Of a stretch of DNA of 17,653 nucleotides, positions 5,207-12,990 are shown piece by piece. Made by a program: the position numbers and the translations under genes. This stretch comes from JAICKM01 sp035693165 (GTDB taxonomy: Bacteria; Chloroflexota; Chloroflexia; QHBQ01; JAICKM01). Location of the stretch: contig DASSGZ010000102.1 in the NCBI GenBank assembly GCA_035693165.1, positions 1-17,653 of the forward strand, in the 5' to 3' direction. The notes under the pieces were generated by a model that made no database searches, had not been told where the DNA came from, and worked only from the letters and a program-made list of their open reading frames with translations. The first letter of the stretch is position 1; every line of letters begins with the position of its first letter.

Positions 5207-7843
5207 ATGAACGTTTCAAAACGAATAACGGCAATGAGCGGCATCCTGATGGTGCTGGGCCTGCTGCTGGGCGTGCTGGGTGGGTTGCGGCCGTTTGCCG
5301 CCCAGGCCCGCGCGCCGCTAGCCGACCCGGCTTTCGAGCGGATCTGGAATCGCACCGATCAACCGGTGGAGACACGGCAGGCGAGCCGCTCATGGGTGTG
5401 GGGACCGGAACCCCTCTACACCACCTATGAGCCGTTTGCCGAGGGACCGGGCGGCCAGCACCTGGTCAGCTATTTCGACAAGAGCCGCATGGAGGTCAAC
5501 AACCCGAGCGGCGACCGCACCAGCCCCTGGTTCGTGACCAACGGCCTGCTGGTGGTGGAGATGATCTCCGGCAAGATCCAGACGGGCGTGAACCGCTACA
5601 CCACGGTGCGCCCCGCGACGATCCCCGTGGCCGGGGACCGGGACAGCAGCGTCGATGCGCCGACCTATGCCGCGCTCGCCAACGTGGCGTCCCTCGACGG
5701 GGCGCACACCGCGCCGAACCGGACCGGAGAACTGGTGCGCGAGCGCCTGGACCGCAACGGCAAGGTCGGCACCAACGACGCCATGGCCGGCTATGCCCGC
5801 AACACGTACTACGACGAAAAGCTGGGCCACAATATCCCTGATGTGTTCTGGTCCTTCCTCAACGCGCGGGGTGTGGTCTACCAGGATGGTGGCTATCAGG
5901 ACGGCGTGTTGCTCGATTGGGTGTTCGCCATGGGCCACCCGATCACGGAACCCTACTGGATCCGCATCAAGGTCGGCGGCCAGGAGCGCATGGTGCTGAT
6001 GCAGGCGTTCCAGCGGCGCATCCTGACCTACTCGCCGGGCAACCCGGCGGGCTGGCAGGTAGAGATGGGCAACGTGGGCCGCGCCTACTTCGACTGGCGC
6101 TATGGCGCGATGCCCGCGCCGCCCACCGTCACGCCGATCCCCGCGACGGCGACGCCCGCCCCGGCGGCCTCGATCAGCTTGAGCCCGCAGGCCGGGGACG
6201 CGACGACGGTGATCACCGTCAACGGCAAGAATTTCCCGCCGAACGGCGCGGTGGTGCTGGGGATGCAGCGCGGCGACGACAGCGGCTACCGCGCGCTGGC
6301 GACGGTGACGGCGGGCCGCGACGGCAGTTTCAGCGCCAAATTGAGCGTGCCCGGCGACCTGGCGGGCGCGGGCAATCTCAAGGTTGTCGCGCGCACCAAG
6401 AGTGGGACGGCGCAGGCCCTCCAGCCGTTCGCGCTCGCCTATGATCCCGCGCTCACCGCGGTGAGCACCGTGGCGGTGTCCAACGGCCAGGTGCGCGTGC
6501 GCGGCGCGAGCTTCCCGCCCAACACGGGCCTCACCCTGGGCATCGCGGTGGTGGGCGGCGGCCCGATCACCTGGCCCAGCGGGGTGAAGACGGACGCCAA
6601 GGGCGCGTTTGACACCACGTTCGGCATCGGCGCGTGGCCGGTGGGCACGCAGTTCCGCGTGATCGCCGTGGCGGGCAACGGCATCAAGGTCGTGACCGAC
6701 ACGGTGTTGCGAGTGATCGCGCTGCCGCAACTGCAACTCGCCCCGGCAAGCGGCCCTGCCGGCGCCAACGTGACACTGATGGGGGCGGGCTGGCCGGTCT
6801 ACGGCAACCTGGTCCTGGGCCTGGCGCTGCCCGGCAGCGGCACCACGACCTGGCTGCACGGGACTTTCCCGGTGAACGGCGCGGGCAACTTTGCCGCCAC
6901 GGTTTACGTGGGGCCGGAGTATGCCGGGCAGAGCGGCGTGCGCGTCGTGGCCTATGACGCCGTCAGCCTGATCCGCGTGGAGACGCTCTATGGCGTGGTG
7001 AACACGCCGGTGGCGCGGCTGGTCGTCGGGCCGGCGGCGGTGGTGCCGGGCCAGGTGGCCGGCATCACGGGCACCGGGTGGCCGGCGCGGGCCGCCGTGG
7101 CGCTCGGCCTGGCTTCAACCAGCGCACCCACCCAGGTGCAGGAGTGGCTGCCCGGCGTGGTGGCCGATGCCAACGGCGCCTTCACCACCAGCTTTGTCCT
7201 GAACCCGCGCTGGCAAAACGCCGGGCAGGTGCTGCTGGTGGGCATCGTCGCCAACGGGCCCGCGGCGATCACGCCGATCACCGTGCTGCCCAGCGGGTCG
7301 GGCATCCGGCCGGTGGGCTTGCCGCTGAGCGTGCAGCGCCTCAACGGCCCGGCCCAGACGCGAGTGACGGTGAGCGGCCAGGGTTGGCGCGCGGGCCGCA
7401 GCGTCGATATCCTGGTCATCAGCGCCGACGGCAGCGTTAACGCCCCGCAGGGCAGCGTGGTGGTCGCAGAGGACGGCACGTTCGCGGCCAGCTTCACGCC
7501 GGACGCCGCCTGGGCGGGCCGCGGCGACCTGGCGGTGCGCGCCAGCACCGCCGACGGCGCGCTGTACGGGCTGACCTATCTGCCGCAGGCGACCCTGATC
7601 CGCACCGCCAACGACGTGTACACGGCGACGGGCGCCAACTGGCCGGCGGGCGTGCAAGTCCAACTGCTGGCCCATGTGCCCGACGGCAAAGCCGGCGAGG
7701 ACGTGGTGCTGGGGCGGGTGACGACCAGCGCCAACGGCACCTGGACGTTGCAGGTGCGGGCGCCCGGCCTCGTCACCGGCGGCAAGTACGACTTCGTGAT
7801 CCGCACCCAGGACCAGGTCTTCAGCGTCGTGTTCGACTACTAG
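5207..7843 (+). CDS. Large exported protein: Chloroflexota-type N-terminal domain plus about six Ig/TIG-like repeats (paralog 1)
   Basis: 878 residues. ATG 5207 has GGAGG (5195-5199) 7 bases upstream. Residues 1-34 form a Sec signal peptide ending AAQA. Residues ~41-302 are a conserved domain beginning WNRTDQPV, with GPGGQHLVSYFDKSRMEV, SPWFVTNGLLVVEMISGKIQ, HNIPDVFWSF, FAMGHPITEPYW, and ending QAFQRRILTYSPGNPAGWQ and EMGNVGRAYFDWRY; I know no function for it. A short Pro/Thr/Ala linker (~303-322) leads to repeats starting near residues 323, 415, 509, 605, 707 and 796, each with a G-x-x-[FW] turn (GKNFPP, GASFPP, GAGWPV, GTGWPA, GQGWRA, GANWPA) typical of IPT/TIG or bacterial Ig-like folds. 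No SLH repeat, sortase motif or C-terminal anchor is visible, so it is secreted or held by other contacts. Its neighbour 8141-10780 is a paralog. Role in envelope, adhesion or polymer binding is inference. Confidence 0.82.
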   Translation: MNVSKRITAMSGILMVLGLLLGVLGGLRPFAAQARAPLADPAFERIWNRTDQPVETRQASRSWVWGPEPLYTTYEPFAEGPGGQHLVSYFDKSRMEVNNPSGDRTSPWFVTNGLLVVEMISGKIQTGVNRYTTVRPATIPVAGDRDSSVDAPTYAALANVASLDGAHTAPNRTGELVRERLDRNGKVGTNDAMAGYARNTYYDEKLGHNIPDVFWSFLNARGVVYQDGGYQDGVLLDWVFAMGHPITEPYWIRIKVGGQERMVLMQAFQRRILTYSPGNPAGWQVEMGNVGRAYFDWRYGAMPAPPTVTPIPATATPAPAASISLSPQAGDATTVITVNGKNFPPNGAVVLGMQRGDDSGYRALATVTAGRDGSFSAKLSVPGDLAGAGNLKVVARTKSGTAQALQPFALAYDPALTAVSTVAVSNGQVRVRGASFPPNTGLTLGIAVVGGGPITWPSGVKTDAKGAFDTTFGIGAWPVGTQFRVIAVAGNGIKVVTDTVLRVIALPQLQLAPASGPAGANVTLMGAGWPVYGNLVLGLALPGSGTTTWLHGTFPVNGAGNFAATVYVGPEYAGQSGVRVVAYDAVSLIRVETLYGVVNTPVARLVVGPAAVVPGQVAGITGTGWPARAAVALGLASTSAPTQVQEWLPGVVADANGAFTTSFVLNPRWQNAGQVLLVGIVANGPAAITPITVLPSGSGIRPVGLPLSVQRLNGPAQTRVTVSGQGWRAGRSVDILVISADGSVNAPQGSVVVAEDGTFAASFTPDAAWAGRGDLAVRASTADGALYGLTYLPQATLIRTANDVYTATGANWPAGVQVQLLAHVPDGKAGEDVVLGRVTTSANGTWTLQVRAPGLVTGGKYDFVIRTQDQVFSVVFDY

Positions 7844-7869
7844 ACGGTCCAGACCCCCTACTACGGCGG

Positions 7870-7903
7870 GAGGCGAGTCCACAGCGGACTCGCCTCTTTT
7901 CTT
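7870..7903 (+). terminator. Intrinsic terminator after paralog 1
   Basis: A perfect 11-bp stem GAGGCGAGTCC/GGACTCGCCTC with a 5-base loop ACAGC, followed by TTTTCTT. It begins 27 bases after the stop codon. Confidence 0.9.
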
Positions 7904-8120
7904 GCCTCCGGCGCCCCCCGCCACAGGTTGCCGGGTCTACACCGCCCGTTGCTGCTTATCTACCGCTGTGCTCGCCGAATCGCGCGATAATGATAATCGG
8001 GAGAATCTGCCCGGCGGTGGCAGGCTAAACCATGCTACAGAATCGAGCGCTGCAGCGGCGCCTGCTCTCGCCCGCCGGGTCGTGTGGGCGCGCGGCTCAT
8101 CCAGAGACGGGCAGGGCGCG
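7904..8120. other. Intergenic region between the two paralogs; weak promoter candidate
   Basis: No gene seen. Tandem GATAAT hexamers (7986-7991 and 7992-7997) are the best -10 candidates for the second paralog, about 145 bases before its start, but no clear -35 is present. The terminator upstream implies that this gene needs its own promoter. Confidence 0.4.
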
Positions 8121-8134
8121 CCTCCGAAAGGAGG
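8121..8134 (+). promoter_or_regulatory. Ribosome binding site of paralog 2, inside a GNRA-loop hairpin
   Basis: CCTCC (8121-8125), GAAA (8126-8129), GGAGG (8130-8134): a perfect 5-bp stem closed by a GAAA tetraloop, in which the Shine-Dalgarno GGAGG is one strand. The ATG follows 6 bases later. CGCC just before and GGCG just after could compete for or extend the fold. Confidence 0.6.
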
Positions 8135-8140
8135 AAGGCG

Positions 8141-10780
8141 ATGAGGCTTTCCCAGGCAGCGCGGCGGTTTATTCGCGGTGGTATGCTGTTCCCTATCCTG
8201 TTGATCACGGCGGCATTGCCGGTGACCACCCCCGGCGCCCAGGCGGCGATGCCGGATCCCGCCTTCGGCCAGGTATGGAGCCGGACCGATCAGCCCGTCG
8301 GCGAAGGCCGGGTGGCGCGGTCCTGGATGTGGGGGCCGCACGATTTTTACGGCACCTATGAACCCTATGCCCAGGGGCCCGGCGGCCGGCACCTGGTGTG
8401 TTACTTCGATAAGAGCCGCATGGAGGTCAACGACCCCGGTGGCGACCGGACCAACCCCTGGTTCGTGACCAACGGCCTGCTGGTGGTCGAAATGATCTCC
8501 GGCAAGATCCAGATCGGGGACGCGCAGTTTATGCAGACCCGCCCGGCGCAAGTGCTGGTCGCGGGCGATGCCGGCAGCGCCAATGCGCCCACGTATGCGG
8601 CTTTGGGCGACGTGGCTTCGCTGAACGGCGACCACCGGCAGCCGGATCGCACGGGCCTGCCGGTGCTGGAGAGTTTGAACCGGGCGGGCGCGGTCGGCGG
8701 TCTGCCGGCTGGGGCCGGCTATGCCCGGTACGCCTATTACGACGCGACCCTGGGCCACAATATTCCGGACGTGTTCTGGACGTTCATGCAGCAAGACGGC
8801 ATGGTCTATGAGAACGGTCGCTATGTCCAGGGCCGGCTGATCGACTGGCTCTTCGCCATGGGCCACCCGATCACCGACCCCTACTGGGTTACGATCCGCG
8901 TCCAGGGCCAGGACCGCGTCGTGTTGATGCAGGCGTTCCAGCGGCGCATCCTGACCTACTCGCCCGGCAATCCGGCGGGCTGGCAGGTGGAGATGGGCAA
9001 CGTAGGCCGCGCCTACTATGACTGGCGCTACGCTACGACCCCGCCGCCCGCGCCCACGGCCACCCCGGTGCCCGTGGTGCCCGCCGCGATCATCCTCGCC
9101 CCGGCGACGGGTGAGCCGAACGCGCAGATCACCGTGACCGGGGCGCATTTCCCGGTCTATGCGGCGGTTACGCTCGGCCTGGAGAATGCTGGTCGCAACT
9201 ACTACCGCACGCTGTCGACGATCGGCGCCGGCGCGGACGGTAGCTTCAAAACGGTCCTGACTCTGCCGGGCGATGCGGCCAATCTCGGATCCGTAACCAT
9301 CACGGCCACGGCGAACGGCGGCGCGATCCGGGCCACCCAGGGCTTCACGATCAAGCGCAGCTACGATCCGGTGCTCACTGTTCCGGTGAGCGAAGTCCCG
9401 GTGGGCGGCCAACTGCTGGTCCAGGGCGGCGGGTTCCCGCCGAACATGGGGGTGAAGCTGGGCCTGCAGTTCCCCGGCTCGCCGGTGGAATGGGTGACGG
9501 GAGCGCGGACCGGCGCGAACGGCGCCTTTAACATGACGCTGGCTATCGGCCCGCGGGTGGTCGGCACCCACTTCCATGTGGTCGCCGTCAGCGATGACGG
9601 GTACAAAGCCGCATCGGCCACCGAAATCAAGGTGATCGTGCAGCCGCGTGTCCAGCTCACGCCGGACTCCGGCCCGGCGGATGTCACCGTCACCCTCCAG
9701 GGCTCGGCCTGGCCGCCGTACCGGGTGCTGGTGGTCGGCATGCACACGCCGGGCAACCAGGTCCAGGTCTGGCAGGCCGCGCCCATCGTGGCCGACGCGG
9801 CGGGCAATTTCGTGACCACTGTCGCGATTGGCCGCCAGTATATGCCAAACAGCGAAGTGCACCTGGTGGTGCAGGATCCGGCGAGCCTGCTCGAAGTAGA
9901 AGCGGTGTACCGTGTGCGCGGGCAGCCGAACCCGCCGCCGAGCACCCCGGCGATCGCCGTCCAACCGGCGACCCTGGCGGTGGGCCAGGTGGGCACGATC
10001 AGCGGTAGCGGCTGGCCGGCGGGCGCGGTGGTCAATCTCGGGCTGAGCCCGAACGTGACGCCGATGCAGGTCCAGGAGTGGCTACCGCCGGTGGCCGTAA
10101 ACAGTGCGGGCACCTTCGCTTCGTCCTTCATTCTCAGCGCGCACTGGCAGCAGGCCGGGCGGGTGATCGTCGTTGCGCTGATCCCCAACGGCCCGGCGGC
10201 GGCGACTCTGGTAACGGTCAGTCCGGCCGGCCGGATCATCCCCGGCGGGTTGCCGGTCACGGTCCATACGCATAACTGGCCCACCAATCCCGCCGTCCAT
10301 GTGGCGGCCCAGGGCTGGCCGGCGGGGCGCGCCGTCCATGTGGCGATCGTCTCGGCCGACGGCACGGTAAATACGCCGGTGGCGGCGGCGACGGTGGCGG
10401 CGGATGGCACGTTTGCGGTCAGCTTCGCGCCCGCGCCGGCCTGGACCGGGCGGGGCGACCTGGGGGTGCGGGCCACGACCACCGACGGCGCGTACTCGGG
10501 CATGACGTATTTCCCGCAGGCCACGCTGGTCAAGGGCGCGGGGAATACGTATACAGCCTCCGGCACGGGGTGGCCGGCCAACACGCCAATCGAGGTGGTG
10601 GTGCAACTGCAGGATAGTAAGCGCGGCGAGCTATATGATCAGCGGCTGGGCCAGGTGACAAGCGATGCGCTGGGCGCCTGGAGTCTGATGGTCACCGTGC
10701 CCCGCTTGCCGCAGACAGGCAAGGAGGGCTTCGAGATCCGCACCGTGGATCGGCTGTTCAGCGCGAGCTTCGCGTATTAA
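8141..10780 (+). CDS. Large exported protein: same N-terminal domain plus about six Ig/TIG-like repeats (paralog 2)
   Basis: 879 residues, collinear with the 878-residue protein upstream. ATG 8141 is preceded by GGAGG at 6 bases; a GTG at 8084 is in frame but lacks a site. Residues 1-35 are a Sec signal peptide (core GGMLFPILLITAALPV, ending GAQA). The N-domain (~39-302) starts WSRTDQPV and keeps GPGGRHLVCYFDKSRMEV, NPWFVTNGLLVVEMISGKIQ, HNIPDVFWTF, FAMGHPITDPYW and EMGNVGRAYYDWRY. A Pro/Thr/Ala linker is followed by six repeats with turns GAHFPV, GGGFPP, GSAWPP, GSGWPA, AQGWPA, GTGWPA. The end (RLFSASFAY) matches the partner's QVFSVVFDY. Conservation is highest in the N-domain, so that is likely the functional part, with repeats as a stalk. 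No enzyme motif and no anchor is visible. Function unknown; tandem duplication is certain from the alignment. Confidence 0.82.
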   Translation: MRLSQAARRFIRGGMLFPILLITAALPVTTPGAQAAMPDPAFGQVWSRTDQPVGEGRVARSWMWGPHDFYGTYEPYAQGPGGRHLVCYFDKSRMEVNDPGGDRTNPWFVTNGLLVVEMISGKIQIGDAQFMQTRPAQVLVAGDAGSANAPTYAALGDVASLNGDHRQPDRTGLPVLESLNRAGAVGGLPAGAGYARYAYYDATLGHNIPDVFWTFMQQDGMVYENGRYVQGRLIDWLFAMGHPITDPYWVTIRVQGQDRVVLMQAFQRRILTYSPGNPAGWQVEMGNVGRAYYDWRYATTPPPAPTATPVPVVPAAIILAPATGEPNAQITVTGAHFPVYAAVTLGLENAGRNYYRTLSTIGAGADGSFKTVLTLPGDAANLGSVTITATANGGAIRATQGFTIKRSYDPVLTVPVSEVPVGGQLLVQGGGFPPNMGVKLGLQFPGSPVEWVTGARTGANGAFNMTLAIGPRVVGTHFHVVAVSDDGYKAASATEIKVIVQPRVQLTPDSGPADVTVTLQGSAWPPYRVLVVGMHTPGNQVQVWQAAPIVADAAGNFVTTVAIGRQYMPNSEVHLVVQDPASLLEVEAVYRVRGQPNPPPSTPAIAVQPATLAVGQVGTISGSGWPAGAVVNLGLSPNVTPMQVQEWLPPVAVNSAGTFASSFILSAHWQQAGRVIVVALIPNGPAAATLVTVSPAGRIIPGGLPVTVHTHNWPTNPAVHVAAQGWPAGRAVHVAIVSADGTVNTPVAAATVAADGTFAVSFAPAPAWTGRGDLGVRATTTDGAYSGMTYFPQATLVKGAGNTYTASGTGWPANTPIEVVVQLQDSKRGELYDQRLGQVTSDALGAWSLMVTVPRLPQTGKEGFEIRTVDRLFSASFAY

Positions 10781-10795
10781 CGTCTCCTAGCCAGG

Positions 10796-10823
10796 CGGGC
10801 GCCGGTCTCCAGGCCGGCGCCCG
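10796..10823 (+). terminator. Hairpin after paralog 2, probable terminator
   Basis: A perfect 10-bp stem CGGGCGCCGG/CCGGCGCCCG with an 8-base loop, 15 bases past the stop. Only scattered Ts follow (TCGTGCGTCTTGTCT), so termination strength is uncertain. Confidence 0.65.
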
Positions 10824-10832
10824 TCGTGCGTC

Positions 10833-10862
10833 TTGTCTCAGGCGCGGCGCTTACGGTATAAT
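10833..10862 (+). promoter_or_regulatory. Promoter for the Cys-cluster/thioredoxin gene
   Basis: TTGTCT (10833-10838), an 18-base spacer and a perfect TATAAT (10857-10862). The ATG at 10933 follows after a leader of about 60 bases. Confidence 0.65.
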
Positions 10863-10932
10863 AGAGCCGTCAAAGACTGGGGACCCATTGTAAGTCCCAC
10901 AACCCCTATGCGATTCTAGAGAGAGCCGGCCC

Positions 10933-11781
10933 ATGCCTGTACTCGTCAATCCGAAACTCTGCCTCGACCGCGAGAAGTGTTTCGCGGCCATTGGCTGCCC
11001 CTATGGGGCCTATCATCACAATGTCGAAGCCAAAACCTGGGAGGTCGACGCCACGATCTGCGGCGATTGCCCCGGCCCGTGCCTCAACTTCTGCGACGCT
11101 TTTGCCGTGCGCTGGGCGGACGACCTGTTCGAGTTGGACCTGCTCAAGCAGCAACTGGCCGGGACGCTGACCGAGGCGCAAGCCGCCGAGTTGCGCGCCG
11201 CCGAGCGGGAGAAAGCCGCCCGCGCGCTGGAGGCTGCCGCCGAGGTAGCCGCCGCCGTGGTGGTCGAGATCACCCAGGCCAATTTCCAGACCGAGGTGTT
11301 GCAGGCCGACCTGCCGGTCCTGATGGACTGCTGGGCCGAATGGTGCGGTCCCTGCAAGCAGTTCTCACCGCGCTTCGAGGCCCTGGCGGCTCGCTATGCC
11401 GGCGTGCTCAAGTGCGTCAAGCTGAACACCGACGAGCAGCCGGCCATCGCGCAGGCCCTGGGCATCGCCGCGCTGCCGACCATCGTCATGTTCTATCGCG
11501 GGCAACTGGTGGACGGCGCGCAGGGCGCGTTGTCGGCGCAGCAGTTGGAGACCTGGGTGTCCTCGCGGTTGAATGCACTGCGCCGCCAGTTCGGGTTGCC
11601 CGCCGCGCCGGCTGCGGGTAAGGCCCCGGCAGCCGGCAAGGTGCCGGCCCCCGCCAAGCCGCCTGCCGCCTCCGGCGCCGGCCTGGTGCTCGGCGATGCC
11701 CCCGCCGCGCCGCCCGCCGCGCCCGGCAAGGGGAAGAAAGAGCGCCCGCAACCGGAAAAGCCGAAGCTCTACCTGCCCTGA
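10933..11781 (+). CDS. Cys-cluster (probable Fe-S) domain fused to a thioredoxin domain
   Basis: 282 residues, no signal peptide, so probably cytoplasmic. Residues 1-60 carry seven cysteines: C10, C16, C22 (spacing CX5CX5C) and C43, C46, C50, C54 (CX2CX3CX3C in TICGDCPGPCLNFC), resembling a ferredoxin-like Fe-S binding region but with unusual spacing. Residues ~62-110 are an Ala/Glu-rich, probably helical or coiled linker. Residues ~111-217 are a complete thioredoxin fold with the WCGPC active site (137-141) and the cis-proline in ALPT (P182). Residues 218-282 are a low-complexity Ala/Pro/Lys tail. Likely role: dithiol-disulfide exchange coupled to a redox cofactor, by analogy with other Fe-S-linked thioredoxin systems; this is inference. 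It has its own promoter and terminator-like flanks. The ribosome binding site is weak (GAGAGAG). The thioredoxin call is secure; the metal cluster is not proven. Confidence 0.85.
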   Translation: MPVLVNPKLCLDREKCFAAIGCPYGAYHHNVEAKTWEVDATICGDCPGPCLNFCDAFAVRWADDLFELDLLKQQLAGTLTEAQAAELRAAEREKAARALEAAAEVAAAVVVEITQANFQTEVLQADLPVLMDCWAEWCGPCKQFSPRFEALAARYAGVLKCVKLNTDEQPAIAQALGIAALPTIVMFYRGQLVDGAQGALSAQQLETWVSSRLNALRRQFGLPAAPAAGKAPAAGKVPAPAKPPAASGAGLVLGDAPAAPPAAPGKGKKERPQPEKPKLYLP

Positions 11782-11800
11782 CTAGTCTACCACCGCCTTC

Positions 11801-11884
11801 TTGTCGCTCTGAGCGCAGCGAAGAGTCTCGGCGCTGCACCACCCCGCGCGAAGACAAGATTCTTCGCTACGCTCAGAAAGACAA
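11801..11884. repeat. 84-base inverted repeat of a type common in Chloroflexota intergenic regions
   Basis: The left arm (11801-11828) and right arm (11857-11884) are complementary at 24 of 28 positions, with the shared core TCTGAGCG-N-AGCGAAGA. About 28 unrelated bases form the loop. It lies 20 bases after the thioredoxin-fusion stop. I recall near-identical arms scattered in other Chloroflexota genomes, which suggests a non-autonomous mobile repeat (MITE/REP-like) or transcription-end hairpin. Confidence 0.75.
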
Positions 11885-11949
11885 TACTGGTGTGATACTC
11901 GGCTGACGGGGGTAGAAAGAAAGCCTGTACCCGGCCTGGTTCGTTCAAT

Positions 11950-11998
11950 ATGATAGAGCCTGTGACAACCCCGAGCAGATCGCGGGGTTGTTCTTGTC
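11950..11998 (+). promoter_or_regulatory. -10 element followed by terminator-like hairpin upstream of the SGNH hydrolase
   Basis: TATGAT (11950-11955) precedes a 9-bp perfect stem ACAACCCCG (11966-11974)/CGGGGTTGT (11984-11992), followed by the T-rich TCTTGTCT. It could simply end the upstream transcript; if the -10 is used, the hairpin would fall in the leader of the next gene (ATG 12052) as an attenuator. No good -35 is seen. Confidence 0.4.
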
Positions 11999-12051
11999 TG
12001 CCGAGCCCTCCCGCGCCCATTCGATATTGCCGTCGCTAGAACCAGGAAACC

Positions 12052-12951
12052 ATGACTGTCGATAACCGCAACGCAAACAAGCCGGCGCGCCTGCTGTTGC
12101 TGGCCGGGGGCAGCTTGCTGCTGGCCGGGGCCGCGCTGCTCGCGGTCCCGCGCATCGCACCGGGGGCCGCGCCGCCCACCGCGCCCGCGCCGATTGTGCC
12201 CACAGCCACCGGGGCCGCTCCCAGCGCGACGCCGGCGCCACCCACCGCTGTACCCACTCTGCCGCCCGCACTATCCGCCGTGGTGCCTGCGACGCCGGAG
12301 CCGCCCACGGCGGCCCCGACGGGGCGCCCCGCCGCGGCCCTGGCCCGCCCCATCCGCTATGCCGCCATCGGCGCCTCGGATACGGTCGGCCTGGGCACCA
12401 CCGACCCGGCGCACCTGAACTGGACGGCGCGTATCGCCGGCCAATTGCCGCCCGATACCGTCTACCAGCGTTTCGCGCGTAGCGGGATCACGTTGTACGA
12501 AGCAATGGGCGTGGAGGTGCCGGCGGCTGTGGACTTCCGGCCCAACCTGATCACCGTGTGGCTGGTGGTCAACGACGCCTTGCGCGGGGTGCCGTTGCCG
12601 GTCTATCAGAAGGAACTGGCCGCGCTGCTGGACGAACTGACGACGAAGACCGACGCGACAGTGGTGCTGTTGAACGCGCCGGATATCTCGAATGTCTTGC
12701 AGCCCGATGCCTCGCTGCAGACGCGCCTGCAGATGCGTAGCGTGGCCGAGATCTGGAACCAGGGCATCGCCACGGCGGCGGCGCCCTACGGGAACCGCGT
12801 GCTGATCGTCGATCTGTTCGCGCCGTCGGAACAGGCGCCCCATCACGCCGAGTGGCTGTCGCCGGATGGGTTCCACCCCAGCGCCGCCGGATACCAGGAG
12901 ATCGCCGACACGGCCGTGGCGACGATGCGCCGCGCCGGGCTGATTCCTTAA
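12052..12951 (+). CDS. Exported or membrane-anchored SGNH/GDSL-family hydrolase
   Basis: 299 residues. Residues ~11-32 are a hydrophobic signal peptide or anchor (LLLLAGGSLLLAGAALLAV), followed by a Pro/Ala/Thr spacer to about residue 98 that would hold the domain away from the membrane. The hydrolase domain has block I IGASDTVGLGT (nucleophile Ser109, GAS in place of canonical GDS), block III WLVVNDAL (N164) and block V DGFHPSAAGY (Asp272, His275), the usual Ser-Asp-His arrangement. Such enzymes cleave acyl esters of lipids or carbohydrates; the substrate here is unknown. Start ATG 12052 has AGGA just upstream. The following gene begins 39 bases after the stop, so the two may be co-transcribed. 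Family assignment is good; esterase versus acyltransferase or thioesterase activity cannot be told. Confidence 0.82.
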   Translation: MTVDNRNANKPARLLLLAGGSLLLAGAALLAVPRIAPGAAPPTAPAPIVPTATGAAPSATPAPPTAVPTLPPALSAVVPATPEPPTAAPTGRPAAALARPIRYAAIGASDTVGLGTTDPAHLNWTARIAGQLPPDTVYQRFARSGITLYEAMGVEVPAAVDFRPNLITVWLVVNDALRGVPLPVYQKELAALLDELTTKTDATVVLLNAPDISNVLQPDASLQTRLQMRSVAEIWNQGIATAAAPYGNRVLIVDLFAPSEQAPHHAEWLSPDGFHPSAAGYQEIADTAVATMRRAGLIP

Positions 12952-12990
12952 GCCGCCGAGCCCTCGCGGGCCGGCGGTGGAAAGGCTAGC

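Noticed and set aside
7937..9964. 675-codon open frame on the minus strand opposite paralog 2, and similar long antisense frames at 5390-6859, 7115-7924, 9361-10584 and 12271-13131
   Set aside because: They are mirror images of high-GC coding frames, rich in Arg, His, Gly and Ala, with no ribosome binding site or recognisable motif.
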